Source of the DNA: Burkholderiales bacterium
GTDB taxonomy: Bacteria; Pseudomonadota; Gammaproteobacteria; Burkholderiales; Burkholderiaceae_C
Assembly (NCBI GenBank): GCA_018969975.1
Contig: JAGWXI010000013.1
Span: 1 to 44,798, forward strand
DNA length: 44,798 bases
Direction of reading: 5' to 3'
Positions 1 through 9,799 of this stretch are shown one piece after another (position 1 is the stretch's first letter; every line of letters starts with the position of its first letter). A program made the position numbers and the translations under genes. Under the pieces are notes generated by a model that worked only from the letters and a program-made list of their open reading frames with translations, had not been told where the DNA came from and ran no database searches.

Positions 1-620
1 CTCAAGTCGCCGCCAATGGCGCCACTGTCTGCAGCGACCGCGCGGTATTGCAGGCCGAAGCGGTCAAAGATTTTTCGGTAGGCCTCAGCCATGACTTGGT
101 AGCTGGTTTTGGCAGACGTCACGTCGCGGTCAAAGCTGTAGGCGTCTTTCATGGTGAACTCGCGCCCGCGCATCAAACCAAAACGGGGACGGCGTTCGTC
201 GCGAAACTTGGTTTGAATTTGGTAGAAGTTTTTAGGTAACTGCTTGTAGCTGCGAATTTCTTGGCGGGCAATATCTGTAATGACTTCTTCGCTCGTAGGC
301 TGCACCACAAAGTCGCGGCCATGGCGATCTTGGATGCGCAACAACTCTGGACCCATTTTGTCGAATCGCCCAGTCTCTTGCCAAAGCTCAGAGGGCTGCA
401 CGACGGGCATAGTGAGCTCTATTGCGCCAGCTTTGTTCATCTCTTCGCGCACGATAGCTTCGACCTTGCGGATCACACGCAAGCCCATGGGCATGTAGTT
501 GTAAATGCCAGCGCCGAGTTTTTTGATGAGACCGGCACGCATCATGAGTTGGTGGCTCACGATTTCTGCGTCAGCAGGTGCTTCTTTGAGGGTGGAGATG
601 AGGAACTGGGAGGCTTTCAT
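1..620 (-). CDS. proS: prolyl-tRNA synthetase, N-terminal part (runs off the window)
   Basis: ProS charges tRNA-Pro with proline in the cytoplasm. The minus-strand frame opens at the ATG at 620 ([19 protein letters not shown]) and stays open to base 1, giving about 206 codons of the catalytic core. Visible class II landmarks are the motif 1 region ([13 protein letters not shown]), the stretch [15 protein letters not shown] and motif 2-like [26 protein letters not shown], as in the long bacterial-type ProRS that carries an editing insertion further downstream. The rest of the gene, including the editing and anticodon-binding domains, lies outside the window. It is divergent from rppH, with 84 bp between the start codons, so the two probably share a promoter region. 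Confidence 0.95.
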   Translation of the reverse strand, partial: MKASQFLISTLKEAPADAEIVSHQLMMRAGLIKKLGAGIYNYMPMGLRVIRKVEAIVREEMNKAGAIELTMPVVQPSELWQETGRFDKMGPELLRIQDRHGRDFVVQPTSEEVITDIARQEIRSYKQLPKNFYQIQTKFRDERRPRFGLMRGREFTMKDAYSFDRDVTSAKTSYQVMAEAYRKIFDRFGLQYRAVAADSGAIGGDL

Positions 621-704
621 GCGCGCGCTATCAGGGTGAATCCGGAGGTCAGCACAGCGTGACTGTGCATAATGGATGCAATTTAAAAAATTTGAGGTTT
701 GATT

Positions 705-1317
705 ATGCTTGACCGAGACGGGTTTAGACCCAACGTCGGCATCATCTTGCTCAACCAGAAAAATCAGGTTTTTTGGGGCAAGCGCATCCGCACCCACAGT
801 TGGCAGTTTCCACAAGGCGGCATCGACCGCGGCGAAACGCCCGAGCAGGCGATGTTTCGCGAACTGCACGAAGAAGTGGGGCTCCAACCGGAGCATGTGC
901 GTATCGTGGCCCGTACCCGCGACTGGTTGCGCTATGAGGTGCCAGATCGGTATGTCCGACGCGATGCGCGAGGCTTCTACAAAGGCCAAAAGCAGATTTG
1001 GTTTTTGTTGCAAATGGTGGTAGCCGATCACCACTTAAATCTACGCGCCACTGACCATCCTGAATTCGATGCATGGCGGTGGAACAACTATTGGGTGCCG
1101 CTCGATGTGGTGGTGGAATTCAAACGCGGGGTTTATGAAATGGCGCTCACTGAGTTGTCACGCTTTTTGCCCCGCTTCGAAATGCGTTCACGCCAAACCC
1201 GTGCTGGTCTGACTGTCACGACTGAATTTATGGTGTCTAAGCAGTTTGGTATGTCGATCTCCATGGAGTTGCCACCTGGGGGCACTTTCGAGCCTGACCC
1301 CAACACAGCGCAAAAGC

Positions 1318-1328
<11 letters not shown>
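705..1328 (+). CDS. rppH: RNA pyrophosphohydrolase (Nudix family)
   Basis: RppH removes pyrophosphate from the 5' end of triphosphorylated mRNAs and so starts RNase E-dependent decay. The Nudix box is complete at about residues 38-60 ([20 protein letters not shown] with following VGL), after the family N-terminus [14 protein letters not shown] prefer the ATG at 705 over the in-frame TTG at 699, because a GAGG element lies at 694-697 and family members start at MLDR. The protein is 207 aa. Compared with the E. coli enzyme it has a C-terminal extension after about residue 160 ([20 protein letters not shown]), a feature I associate with Burkholderiales. The 3' end overlaps the 3' end of proB by 11 bp in convergent orientation. 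Confidence 0.95.
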
Positions 1329-3521
<2,193 letters not shown>

Positions 3522-3550
3522 TTAAGTTTAATAAAGGGCTTTAAATACGA

Positions 3551-3573
3551 AAGCCCCGACAAGTCGGGGCTTT
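3551..3573 (-). terminator. hairpin terminator or attenuator between rpmA and obgE
   Basis: The inverted repeat GCCCCGAC (3553-3560) / GTCGGGGC (3563-3570) forms a GC-rich stem. On the minus strand it is followed by TTTCG and AT-rich sequence, which is a short T tract. It probably reduces read-through from rplU-rpmA into obgE rather than stopping it fully. Confidence 0.6.
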
Positions 3574-3594
3574 GTCGGGGAACGTCCAATCGGA

Positions 3595-3852
3595 TTAGAC
3601 CGGTGTGACGTTGACCATGTGCTTGTTCAAAGCGCCTTTGACGTTGAACGACACGTGGCCGTCCACCAAAGCGAACAAGGTGTGGTCTTTGCCCACACCG
3701 ACATTGGTGCCGGGATGGAACTTGGTGCCACGTTGGCGCACGATGATTGCGCCAGCAGTGATCAACTCACCGCCGAAAGCTTTTACACCGAGCATTTTGG
3801 GGTTGGAATCACGCCCATTGCGCGTAGAGCCGCCGCCTTTTTTCTGTGCCAT
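3595..3852 (-). CDS. rpmA: 50S ribosomal protein L27
   Basis: L27 sits at the peptidyl transferase centre of the large subunit. The 85-aa protein has the hallmark N-terminus [16 protein letters not shown] followed by [11 protein letters not shown] and the conserved [16 protein letters not shown] region. The family's usual length is 85 aa. A strong Shine-Dalgarno sequence (AAGGAG, 7 nt before the ATG) fixes the start. It lies 11 bp downstream of rplU in the same operon. Confidence 0.98.
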   Translation of the reverse strand: MAQKKGGGSTRNGRDSNPKMLGVKAFGGELITAGAIIVRQRGTKFHPGTNVGVGKDHTLFALVDGHVSFNVKGALNKHMVNVTPV

Positions 3853-3863
3853 TTCAGTGCTCC

Positions 3864-4175
3864 TTATCCGTTGATGGAAGCAATCTGCAATTCAGTGAAC
3901 TGCTGACGATGCCCTTGGCGTTTTTGATAGTGCTTGCGACGGCGCATTTTGAAAATGCGCACTTTGTCGTGCTTGCCATGTGCCACTACTGTGGCCTTGA
4001 CTGTTGCGCCGGACACCAAGGGTGTGCCAACCTTGAGATCAGCGCCGTTTCCGACAGCTAACACTTGGTCTAACACGATCTCTTGGCCCACATCCGCAGC
4101 AATCTGTTCTACTTTAATTTTTTCGCCGGCAGCAACACGATACTGTTTGCCACCGGTTTTTATGACCGCGTACAT
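3864..4175 (-). CDS. rplU: 50S ribosomal protein L21
   Basis: L21 binds 23S rRNA in the large subunit. The 103-aa protein starts [20 protein letters not shown] and includes the diagnostic basic segment [21 protein letters not shown] near the C-terminus. Length is normal for the family. An AGAGG element precedes the start by 7 nt. It is the first gene of rplU-rpmA(-obgE-proB), read from a clear sigma70-type promoter at 4232-4261. Confidence 0.98.
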   Translation of the reverse strand: MYAVIKTGGKQYRVAAGEKIKVEQIAADVGQEIVLDQVLAVGNGADLKVGTPLVSGATVKATVVAHGKHDKVRIFKMRRRKHYQKRQGHRQQFTELQIASING

Positions 4176-4231
4176 ATGAAACCTCTAGACGAGTGAATTG
4201 TCCCTACGGACGAATTTCCGCAGAGCCCAAG

Positions 4232-4261
4232 ATTATAGCAATTCTTCTGTTTTCTTACCAA
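4232..4261 (-). promoter_or_regulatory. sigma70-type promoter of rplU
   Basis: On the minus strand TTGGTA (4256-4261) and a perfect TATAAT (4232-4237) are separated by 18 bp. The predicted transcript start is near 4225, giving a leader of about 50 nt before rplU. Confidence 0.6.
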
Positions 4262-4271
4262 TCCTTATAAT
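4243..4271 (+). promoter_or_regulatory. candidate promoter of ispB
   Basis: A perfect plus-strand TATAAT lies at 4266-4271, with only a weak -35-like TCTTCT at 4243-4248. It is back-to-back with the rplU promoter in the same 155-bp divergent region. The predicted start near 4278 would give a leader of about 50 nt. Confidence 0.4.
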
Positions 4272-4330
4272 CTGTAACTCTTTTACCCATCTAACGCTTT
4301 GATTTGTAAGCTTTTCCGGCCCACTACCAC

Positions 4331-5305
4331 TTGTCTGCCCCCCCTAATACTGCCCATCCCCTCATCACAGCTGACATGGAGGCTGTGGATAGGGTAATTT
4401 CCGAGCGTCTCGAATCTGGCGTCGCTTTGGTAGCTTCCGTATCCCAATACATCATTACTGCGGGTGGCAAACGTATTCGGCCTGCACTATTGCTCCTGAT
4501 GGCTGGCGCCCTTGGTTATAAGGGAACGCAACACCACAATTTGGCAGCAGTCGTTGAATTTATCCACACCGCCACGCTGTTGCATGATGATGTTGTCGAT
4601 GAATCGACCTTGAGGCGGGGATTTCCCACGGCCAACAAGCGTTTTGGCAACCCTGCTAGCGTTTTAGTGGGTGACTTTTTATATTCGCGGGCCTTCCAAA
4701 TGATGGTCGACGCGCACGATATGCGGGTAATGGAAGTTTTAGCTGAAGCGACCAATGTCATTGCCGAGGGCGAAGTGCTGCAATTGATGCAGATGCATGA
4801 TTCAACGCTCGACGAAAACGCTTATTTGCGCGTCATTCGCTCTAAAACCGCCAAATTATTTGAAGCAAGCACCCGACTTGCAGCTATTTTGGCTAAAAGC
4901 CCTCCTGAAGTTGAAGAGGCGTGTGCTGAATATGGACAAGCCTTAGGAACCGCCTTCCAAGTCATTGACGATTTGCTTGATTACGACGGTGAAACCCAAG
5001 AACTTGGTAAAAACTTGGGCGACGATTTGCGTGAGGGCAAAAGTACCCTGCCGCTCATCATTGCGATGCAACGCGGCACCCTTGAAGAACGCAATCTGAT
5101 TCAACAGGCCATAGAAAACGGTTCGGTAGATGGGTTGTCCGATATTGTCCATATCGTCCGTAAAACTGGTGCATTAGAAGCCACCCGCGCAGCCGCTTTG
5201 GCAGAAGCGCAACGTGCGCTATCAACTTTGGCGTATATTCCAAATAGTGTTTATAAAAACGCTCTACACGATTTAGCGTCTCAATTGTTGGTTAGGCGAA
5301 GCTAA
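4331..5305 (+). CDS. ispB: octaprenyl (long-chain) diphosphate synthase
   Basis: A trans-prenyltransferase that elongates farnesyl diphosphate with isopentenyl diphosphate to make the ubiquinone side chain. The 324-aa protein has the first aspartate-rich motif in LLHDDVVDES (about residues 86-95) and the second in QVIDDLLDYDGE (about 213-224), plus the GGKRIRPALLLL substrate-site segment. The chosen start is a TTG, because homologues carry an N-terminal segment similar to HPLITADMEAVDRV. No good Shine-Dalgarno precedes it. The first ATG in frame is at 4376 and would give MEAVDRV. Position next to divergent rplU-rpmA is classical for ispB. Confidence 0.93.
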   Translation: MSAPPNTAHPLITADMEAVDRVISERLESGVALVASVSQYIITAGGKRIRPALLLLMAGALGYKGTQHHNLAAVVEFIHTATLLHDDVVDESTLRRGFPTANKRFGNPASVLVGDFLYSRAFQMMVDAHDMRVMEVLAEATNVIAEGEVLQLMQMHDSTLDENAYLRVIRSKTAKLFEASTRLAAILAKSPPEVEEACAEYGQALGTAFQVIDDLLDYDGETQELGKNLGDDLREGKSTLPLIIAMQRGTLEERNLIQQAIENGSVDGLSDIVHIVRKTGALEATRAAALAEAQRALSTLAYIPNSVYKNALHDLASQLLVRRS

Positions 5306-5317
5306 AAGGGTGCCTCT

Positions 5318-5722
5318 ATGAGCGATACCGATATTGCATATTCAGACAGCTCGCAGCAATGGGATGTAGCCTGCCAGCAATTTCAAAATGAATTCGGTTT
5401 TGATGCACACGAAATAATAACAATTAATACGATTCGAGAAATGTTTTCTGAATTGGTTGAGGAATATAAGCTATCTTTAAATAGTTCGATTTCTCTTATG
5501 TACGGGCTTTATTTTCTGGGCTATATCACTCTTATTGAGATGATGAAAGCCAAAGATGAAGATTACAAAATCGGCGACCTAACCGACTTCTACGCCATAT
5601 TAGATGCGGCTGATGACTGGGCGAGTCGCTCTAAGGACATAGACAATCTTATACAGGCAGCGCAGCCAATTGTTGATACAACCGAACAGGTCATGCAAAA
5701 GCTCAATTTGTCACGTAGTTGA
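5318..5722 (+). CDS. uncharacterised 134-aa protein downstream of ispB
   Basis: I do not recognise this protein. It is acidic and predicted mostly helical, with no signal peptide and no cysteine or histidine cluster. One hydrophobic stretch (about residues 60-75; SLMYGLYFLGYITLIEMM) could be a buried helix or a weak membrane segment. The ATG is preceded by AGGG at a good distance, and the gene begins 12 bp after the ispB stop, so it is probably co-transcribed with ispB. DNA here is strikingly AT-rich (18 of 60 bases G+C in 5401-5460) compared with ispB, suggesting later acquisition. It marks the left edge of a block of small AT-rich genes. Confidence 0.7.
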   Translation: MSDTDIAYSDSSQQWDVACQQFQNEFGFDAHEIITINTIREMFSELVEEYKLSLNSSISLMYGLYFLGYITLIEMMKAKDEDYKIGDLTDFYAILDAADDWASRSKDIDNLIQAAQPIVDTTEQVMQKLNLSRS

Positions 5723-5742
5723 TTGGGATTTCTTTTTTAAAT

Positions 5743-6063
5743 TCAAGGAACTACTAAACGACAAGGGGCTCTTACTTTTTTTTCAGCCCGCTTTTCCTCG
5801 CAATATTGCATGGCGCGCCGTTCACCCTCAGCGGACATTTTGATATAAATAGAGCATTTGAATACCATGCGATCACCATCGTTTTGACTATCCCATGCGG
5901 CGGCGCAATGGCTAAATTCATTCATTTCAGGTTTTAATTGTTGCCAAGTTGAGCGTAGGCCGTCAGGTAGTTCTTTTAATGGAACTGTGGGGTATGGTGA
6001 GGCAGCTAAGGCAGAGCCATAAATTAGGGCCAGGCAAGCGTAGCGCCAAAAATATGTGAACAT
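5743..6063 (-). CDS. small exported protein with four cysteines, function unknown
   Basis: The 106-aa product has a plausible signal peptide (MFTYFWRYACLALIYGSALA, cut near ALAASP). The mature part has four cysteines (in SHCAA, FKCSI, QYCEE, APCRL), consistent with two disulfides in the periplasm. The C-terminal stretch EGERRAMQYCEEKRAEKK is helical and basic. I do not recognise a named family. It lies downstream of the H-NS-like gene on the same strand, but a hairpin terminator at 6087-6115 separates them. It converges with the 5318-5722 gene. Confidence 0.6.
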   Translation of the reverse strand: MFTYFWRYACLALIYGSALAASPYPTVPLKELPDGLRSTWQQLKPEMNEFSHCAAAWDSQNDGDRMVFKCSIYIKMSAEGERRAMQYCEEKRAEKKVRAPCRLVVP

Positions 6064-6086
6064 AAATGCACCCCTTCAAAATAGAT

Positions 6087-6115
6087 AAAGCCACCCGTCT
6101 ATTATGGGTGGCTTT
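6087..6115 (-). terminator. rho-independent terminator after the H-NS family gene
   Basis: Perfect 10-bp stem AAAGCCACCC (6087-6096) / GGGTGGCTTT (6106-6115) with a 9-nt loop. On the minus strand it is followed by ATCTATTTTG. The stem is flanked by A and T runs on both sides, so it may work in both directions. It lies just after the H-NS-like stop codon (6141). Confidence 0.75.
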
Positions 6116-6140
6116 AAGTCAAAGTAAAGCGCACAACAGC

Positions 6141-6524
6141 TTAGTGGGGGGCGGCAATGAGTGCGGAATCTAATTTGCCAGCAGTTTTTAGCTCTTGTAC
6201 CCAAGTTGGCGACACCCCGCGGCCCGTCCAAGTTTGTTCGGCGTTTGCAGGATTGCGGTATTTAGGTGCAATCTTTTTCCCTGATAGCGCCCCCTTGCTA
6301 GCGCTCTTGGGAGATTTTGTACCTTTGGCAACTTTGGCAGCCTTGCCTGAGCCAAAAGCTTTGGAAATATCGCTAGCGGTCAGACCAGCCTCTTTGGCCA
6401 TTTGAACAATCTTTGTTAATACTTTGTCGTGTGATTTGCTCAATAAGGCTTGTTCTTTTTTTGCAATTAATTCGCGTTGTTTTCTTAATGCGGCTAATTG
6501 GCTTGCAACGGTAGTTCTTGCCAC
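6141..6524 (-). CDS. H-NS family nucleoid-associated protein
   Basis: H-NS type proteins bind AT-rich DNA and silence acquired genes. The 127-aa protein has an N-terminal coiled-coil oligomerisation region (LAALRKQRELIAKKEQALL). A Lys/Ala/Ser-rich linker follows (about 60-85). The C-terminal DNA-binding domain is KYRNPANAEQTWTGRGVSPT with WVQELKTAGKLDSALI, the betaproteobacterial (BpH3/Bph-type) form of the H-NS core. The start is GTG at 6524 with GGAGAA 6 nt upstream. A good promoter (6553-6581) and a terminator (6087-6115) make it a single-gene unit. Its neighbourhood is the most AT-rich in the window. Confidence 0.9.
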   Translation of the reverse strand: MARTTVASQLAALRKQRELIAKKEQALLSKSHDKVLTKIVQMAKEAGLTASDISKAFGSGKAAKVAKGTKSPKSASKGALSGKKIAPKYRNPANAEQTWTGRGVSPTWVQELKTAGKLDSALIAAPH

Positions 6525-6552
6525 TGTTTATTCTCCAAATAATTAAAACTCG

Positions 6553-6581
6553 ATTATATGGCAATTCTAAATATTTGTCCC
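6553..6581 (-). promoter_or_regulatory. promoter of the H-NS family gene
   Basis: Minus-strand GGGACA (6576-6581) and perfect TATAAT (6553-6558) are separated by 17 bp. The 60 bases from 6541 contain only 13 G+C, an ideal H-NS binding landscape, so autoregulation is plausible. Confidence 0.55.
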
Positions 6582-6623
6582 AGTTTTATATTTAGTATAA
6601 GTATCAATATTATTAAGAATGAA

Positions 6624-7007
6624 TTAAAAATGCACGCGTTGGGTTAATGAACGAACAAGCTTTTTATACGAATCGCCAGTCACAGGACTGAAATCCATCT
6701 CATTTTCTTTTTTAATATCAACCGCTTTGCTGTGCAATAGCTGGGCGGCCCACATATGGGCAAAAGCGGATTTTGCGTGCTCGGACCAATCTTCCCAGCC
6801 TTTTATTTTTTTAATATGTTTACGCAATTCTTTATCAAAGGCCTGGTCTTCTAAACTTGTAGCCATCGTAGCTTTGACTTTTTCGATCAAAGTTTGTAAG
6901 TCATCGTCAACAGCTTGAGCTGGAGGGGCAGAGGGGGCGGCATCTAGGCCCGAACCAAGCGTTTTATCCACCTCTTGGTTATCTGTTTTTTCTGGGGTTA
7001 GAGCCAT
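6624..7007 (-). CDS. uncharacterised 127-aa cytoplasmic protein
   Basis: I do not recognise this protein. There is no signal peptide. Residues 1-35 are low complexity (Ala/Pro/Asp-rich) and probably disordered. The rest is helical and charged, with a Trp-rich segment (KKIKGWEDWSEHAKSAFAHMW) that could be a binding surface. It lies 100 bp upstream of the H-NS-like gene and 25 bp downstream of the next minus-strand gene, so it may be co-transcribed with the latter. Composition is AT-rich like its neighbours. Confidence 0.6.
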   Translation of the reverse strand: MALTPEKTDNQEVDKTLGSGLDAAPSAPPAQAVDDDLQTLIEKVKATMATSLEDQAFDKELRKHIKKIKGWEDWSEHAKSAFAHMWAAQLLHSKAVDIKKENEMDFSPVTGDSYKKLVRSLTQRVHF

Positions 7008-7032
7008 ATTGCGCCTCGTGAATAAATTGAAA

Positions 7033-7491
7033 TTAAATTTTGCAGGCTATGGAGAGCATTTTGACGGTTCGCGGGAATTCCGGTAATACTTTTGTGACAC
7101 GAAATTGCTGGGCAAACCTTGAATTACTTTCTTGAATAAAAGTGTCTTTATATCCATGCGTCACCATCAGAATTTTGGCATCTTGGTCTAAATAAAAGCT
7201 CCTGCTGGTTAAACGCACGGTTTTTTTCTTGCAATCTACGTCATATACAGACAGCTCTGCGTTGTAGAGTTTGAGCGTCACTTTGGGTTCGGACTTTGGG
7301 TCATATACAGGTACTTGGCCGCGTATAGGTAGCGCCATAAAAGTGCGAATCGTAGACAAACTGCCCCTGCTGGTAATTGCGGGGTCGTAATACTCTTCAG
7401 AATTGCCGTAGTTATCGTCCATCAATACCCAAGCAGCTTGGGCAACGGTGCTCAAGAGGGTACAGGCAATAAAAACAACATATTTATACAT
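7033..7491 (-). CDS. exported protein resembling surface-adhesin E domain proteins
   Basis: The 152-aa product has a signal peptide (MYKYVVFIACTLLSTVAQA, cut before AW). The mature region follows the layout I know from the surface-adhesin E-like family common in Burkholderiales. That layout is AWVLM at the N-terminus, then YYDPAITSRGS with a following hydrophobic strand, a central KLYNAELSVYDVDCKKKTVRL with SRSFY, and a terminal Cys in LSIACKI. The two cysteines may pair. The assignment is by pattern only; sequence identity to characterised members is likely low. Function would be cell-surface or periplasmic and is otherwise unknown. Confidence 0.55.
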   Translation of the reverse strand: MYKYVVFIACTLLSTVAQAAWVLMDDNYGNSEEYYDPAITSRGSLSTIRTFMALPIRGQVPVYDPKSEPKVTLKLYNAELSVYDVDCKKKTVRLTSRSFYLDQDAKILMVTHGYKDTFIQESNSRFAQQFRVTKVLPEFPRTVKMLSIACKI

Positions 7492-7620
7492 ATCCGTCTA
7501 TATCGGTATAGCGCCAGAAAAATTGATTGTATTTGCCGTAAAAAAGTAGCTGTCTATATATTTTTGAGTATGACCACAACCCCTGAGCGATAAAAAGTTC
7601 AACAATTTGGTTTTTTAACC

Positions 7621-8775
7621 ATGCATGTGTCGTCTTCTCATCGCCCCCCTGTTGCGCATTACCAAGGTAGCGCAGTTGAGCAGTTAGACGATTTGCTGCA
7701 ACGCGCGCTTGACTTGGGAGCCTCTGATGTACATGTGGAGTCAGAGGCCTCCTCCTTTCGTATTCGTTTACGCGTTGACGGGCGTCTGCAGACGGTTGCC
7801 AAACCACCCATGGCCCTGCGCGACGCCATGGTGTCACGCATCAAAGTCCTGGCCAGGATGGACATAGCTGAAAAACGCTTGCCTCAAGATGGACGTATGC
7901 ATCACCCCCATAACGGCAGAGTGATTGATGTAAGGGTAAGTTCCCTGCCCACAGTTCACGGCGAGAAAATGGTTTTGCGCTTGCTCAATTTCAAACAAGA
8001 ACGACCTTCTTTAGCCGAGTTGGGCTTGGAGAAGGAGGACGAAGACCTTCTCTTACAAGCCATTACGCGACCGCATGGCATGGTCTTGGTAACAGGGCCT
8101 ACAGGCTCTGGCAAAACCTTATCGCTCTACAGTTGTCTAGAACACATCAACCGCGTCGATGTCAACGTTGCAAGCGTGGAAGACCCTTGTGAAATTTACC
8201 TACCTGGAACCAACCAAGTCAGCATCCACGAGCGTGCGGGACTCACCTTTGCCAGCGCCTTGCGGGCACTTTTAAGACAGGACCCCGACATCATCATGGT
8301 GGGAGAAATAAGAGACTCGGAAACAGCTCAAATCGCTATACAAGCAGCGCACACTGGTCACTTGGTCTTATCAAGTTTGCACACCAACGATGCTCCAAGC
8401 ACGCTTGAGCGTTTAAGGCATATGGGTATAGACGCATTCCAAATTGCCTCAAGCATCCACTTAATAGTTGGCCAACGATTAGTCAGACGCTTGTGTGTCC
8501 ATTGCAAAAAACCAAGACCTAACAAACCGGGGGCATACCAGCCCCAAGGTTGTTCGCATTGTGATGACGGCTACAAAGGTCGTATTGGTATCTACCAAGT
8601 TATGCCCATCTCTTCGACCTTGCAGCAACTGATACTCAAAGGCAGTGACGCCGTCAGCTTATCCGCCCAAGCAAGGCAGGAGGGCATGCTGACTTTGCGT
8701 CAAGCAGGATGGCGCAAAGTTTTACAGGGCATCACATCAGAACAAGAGGTTTTATCGTTGACGCCAGATGCATAG
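7621..8775 (+). CDS. pilB: compact GspE/PilB-type secretion ATPase
   Basis: A hexameric ATPase that powers extension of type IV or related pili from the cytoplasmic face. The 384-aa protein contains the whole motor. Visible are Walker A GPTGSGKT (159-166), the Asp box SVEDPCE (186-191), Walker B DPDIIMVGEIRD (221-232), the His box region HTGHLVLSSLHTNDA and a zinc tetracysteine (C292, C295, C311, C314). It lacks the roughly 180-residue N-terminal domain (MshEN/N1) of ordinary PilB and is close in size to ComGA-type ATPases. The start at 7621 has stops upstream and no obvious Shine-Dalgarno. It overlaps pilC by 8 bp. Confidence 0.88.
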   Translation: MHVSSSHRPPVAHYQGSAVEQLDDLLQRALDLGASDVHVESEASSFRIRLRVDGRLQTVAKPPMALRDAMVSRIKVLARMDIAEKRLPQDGRMHHPHNGRVIDVRVSSLPTVHGEKMVLRLLNFKQERPSLAELGLEKEDEDLLLQAITRPHGMVLVTGPTGSGKTLSLYSCLEHINRVDVNVASVEDPCEIYLPGTNQVSIHERAGLTFASALRALLRQDPDIIMVGEIRDSETAQIAIQAAHTGHLVLSSLHTNDAPSTLERLRHMGIDAFQIASSIHLIVGQRLVRRLCVHCKKPRPNKPGAYQPQGCSHCDDGYKGRIGIYQVMPISSTLQQLILKGSDAVSLSAQARQEGMLTLRQAGWRKVLQGITSEQEVLSLTPDA

Positions 8776-9799
8776 CCAGCAAATTACGCAATTCACCAGG
8801 CAATTAGCAACTTTACTGAACTCTGGTGTTGCATTGCTGCAGGCATTGGACATAGTCATCAAAGGCATGCCCTCAGGTAAGGCTAAGAATAAGGTGCGCA
8901 CCATTCGCAGACGCATTGAGACTGGCTCAGCTTTGCACCTTGCGCTTCGCAGACACCCGGAGTTTGGAGGGGTCTACTGCGATGTAGTCGCAGCTGGCGA
9001 GGCTGCAGGCATGCTCGAGGCCATGCTGGAGCGTTTGTCAGAGCACCGCGAGAAGACTGAAAAGCTGCATCGCAGCGTGCGCGCGGCTCTGTCCTACCCT
9101 ATTGCAGTGCTCGTGATAGCCTTGGTGGTTGTGTTGCTTTTGTTTACCTATGTTGTGCCTGCATTTGAAACCACTTTCGCCGCCTTTCAAGCTGAACTGC
9201 CAGCACTAACCCAAGGTGTAATCGCTGTGAGCCATTTTTGTCTGCGCTATGGCGGTTGGCTATTTTTAGCAACAGTGCTGTGTGCGTGGTTGGGGTGCTA
9301 TCTCGTACACACAAGAACGGGATGGCAAAGATATTGGCATAACTTTGTTTTGGGTATACCTGTGGCCGGGCTTTTAGTGCGCCAAGTTTGTATTGCACGC
9401 TGGTGCCGTGCTTTGGCTACTTTGTTTGCCACGGGTATGCCTTTGACCGAAGCCATGGGCGCTGTCAAGGGTGTGACGGGCAATTACGTATATGCCAAAG
9501 CCAGTGAGTTAATGCGAAGTCATTTAATTCGCGGACGCTCCATGGCAAAAGCTATGGCCAGTGTCGAACATCTTTTCAGCCCTTGGGTAGTGCAGATGTG
9601 TGCTATCGGAGAGGAGTCAGGCACCTTGGAACATATGCTCAGTAAAGCGGCTGAAAATTTTGAATCCGAAGTGGAATCGACGGTGGCCTATTTATCCAGT
9701 CTCATTGAACCCCTATTGATCATCGTGCTCGGGACGATGATTGGCATCATGGTGGTGGCTCTGTACTTACCAGTTTTTGAATTAGGAAATATCGTATGA
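8768..9799 (+). CDS. pilC: type IV pilus / type II secretion inner membrane protein (PilC/GspF family)
   Basis: The polytopic platform protein that couples the ATPase to pilin assembly. The 343-aa protein shows the duplicated T2SSF architecture. The first cytoplasmic helical domain (about 5-125) contains RQLATLLNSGVALLQALD. A membrane segment follows near 115-140 (YPIAVLVIALVVVLLLFTYV). The second copy (about 205-330) has WCRALATLFATGMPLTEAM, and a C-terminal helix is near 315-337. It is about 60 residues shorter than typical PilC and starts almost at the first domain, matching the shortened ATPase. The stop overlaps the pilD start by 4 bp. Confidence 0.9.
   Translation: MHSQQITQFTRQLATLLNSGVALLQALDIVIKGMPSGKAKNKVRTIRRRIETGSALHLALRRHPEFGGVYCDVVAAGEAAGMLEAMLERLSEHREKTEKLHRSVRAALSYPIAVLVIALVVVLLLFTYVVPAFETTFAAFQAELPALTQGVIAVSHFCLRYGGWLFLATVLCAWLGCYLVHTRTGWQRYWHNFVLGIPVAGLLVRQVCIARWCRALATLFATGMPLTEAMGAVKGVTGNYVYAKASELMRSHLIRGRSMAKAMASVEHLFSPWVVQMCAIGEESGTLEHMLSKAAENFESEVESTVAYLSSLIEPLLIIVLGTMIGIMVVALYLPVFELGNIV

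Noticed and set aside
261-662. 133-codon plus-strand open frame
   Set aside because: Lies entirely opposite proS, which is recognisable.
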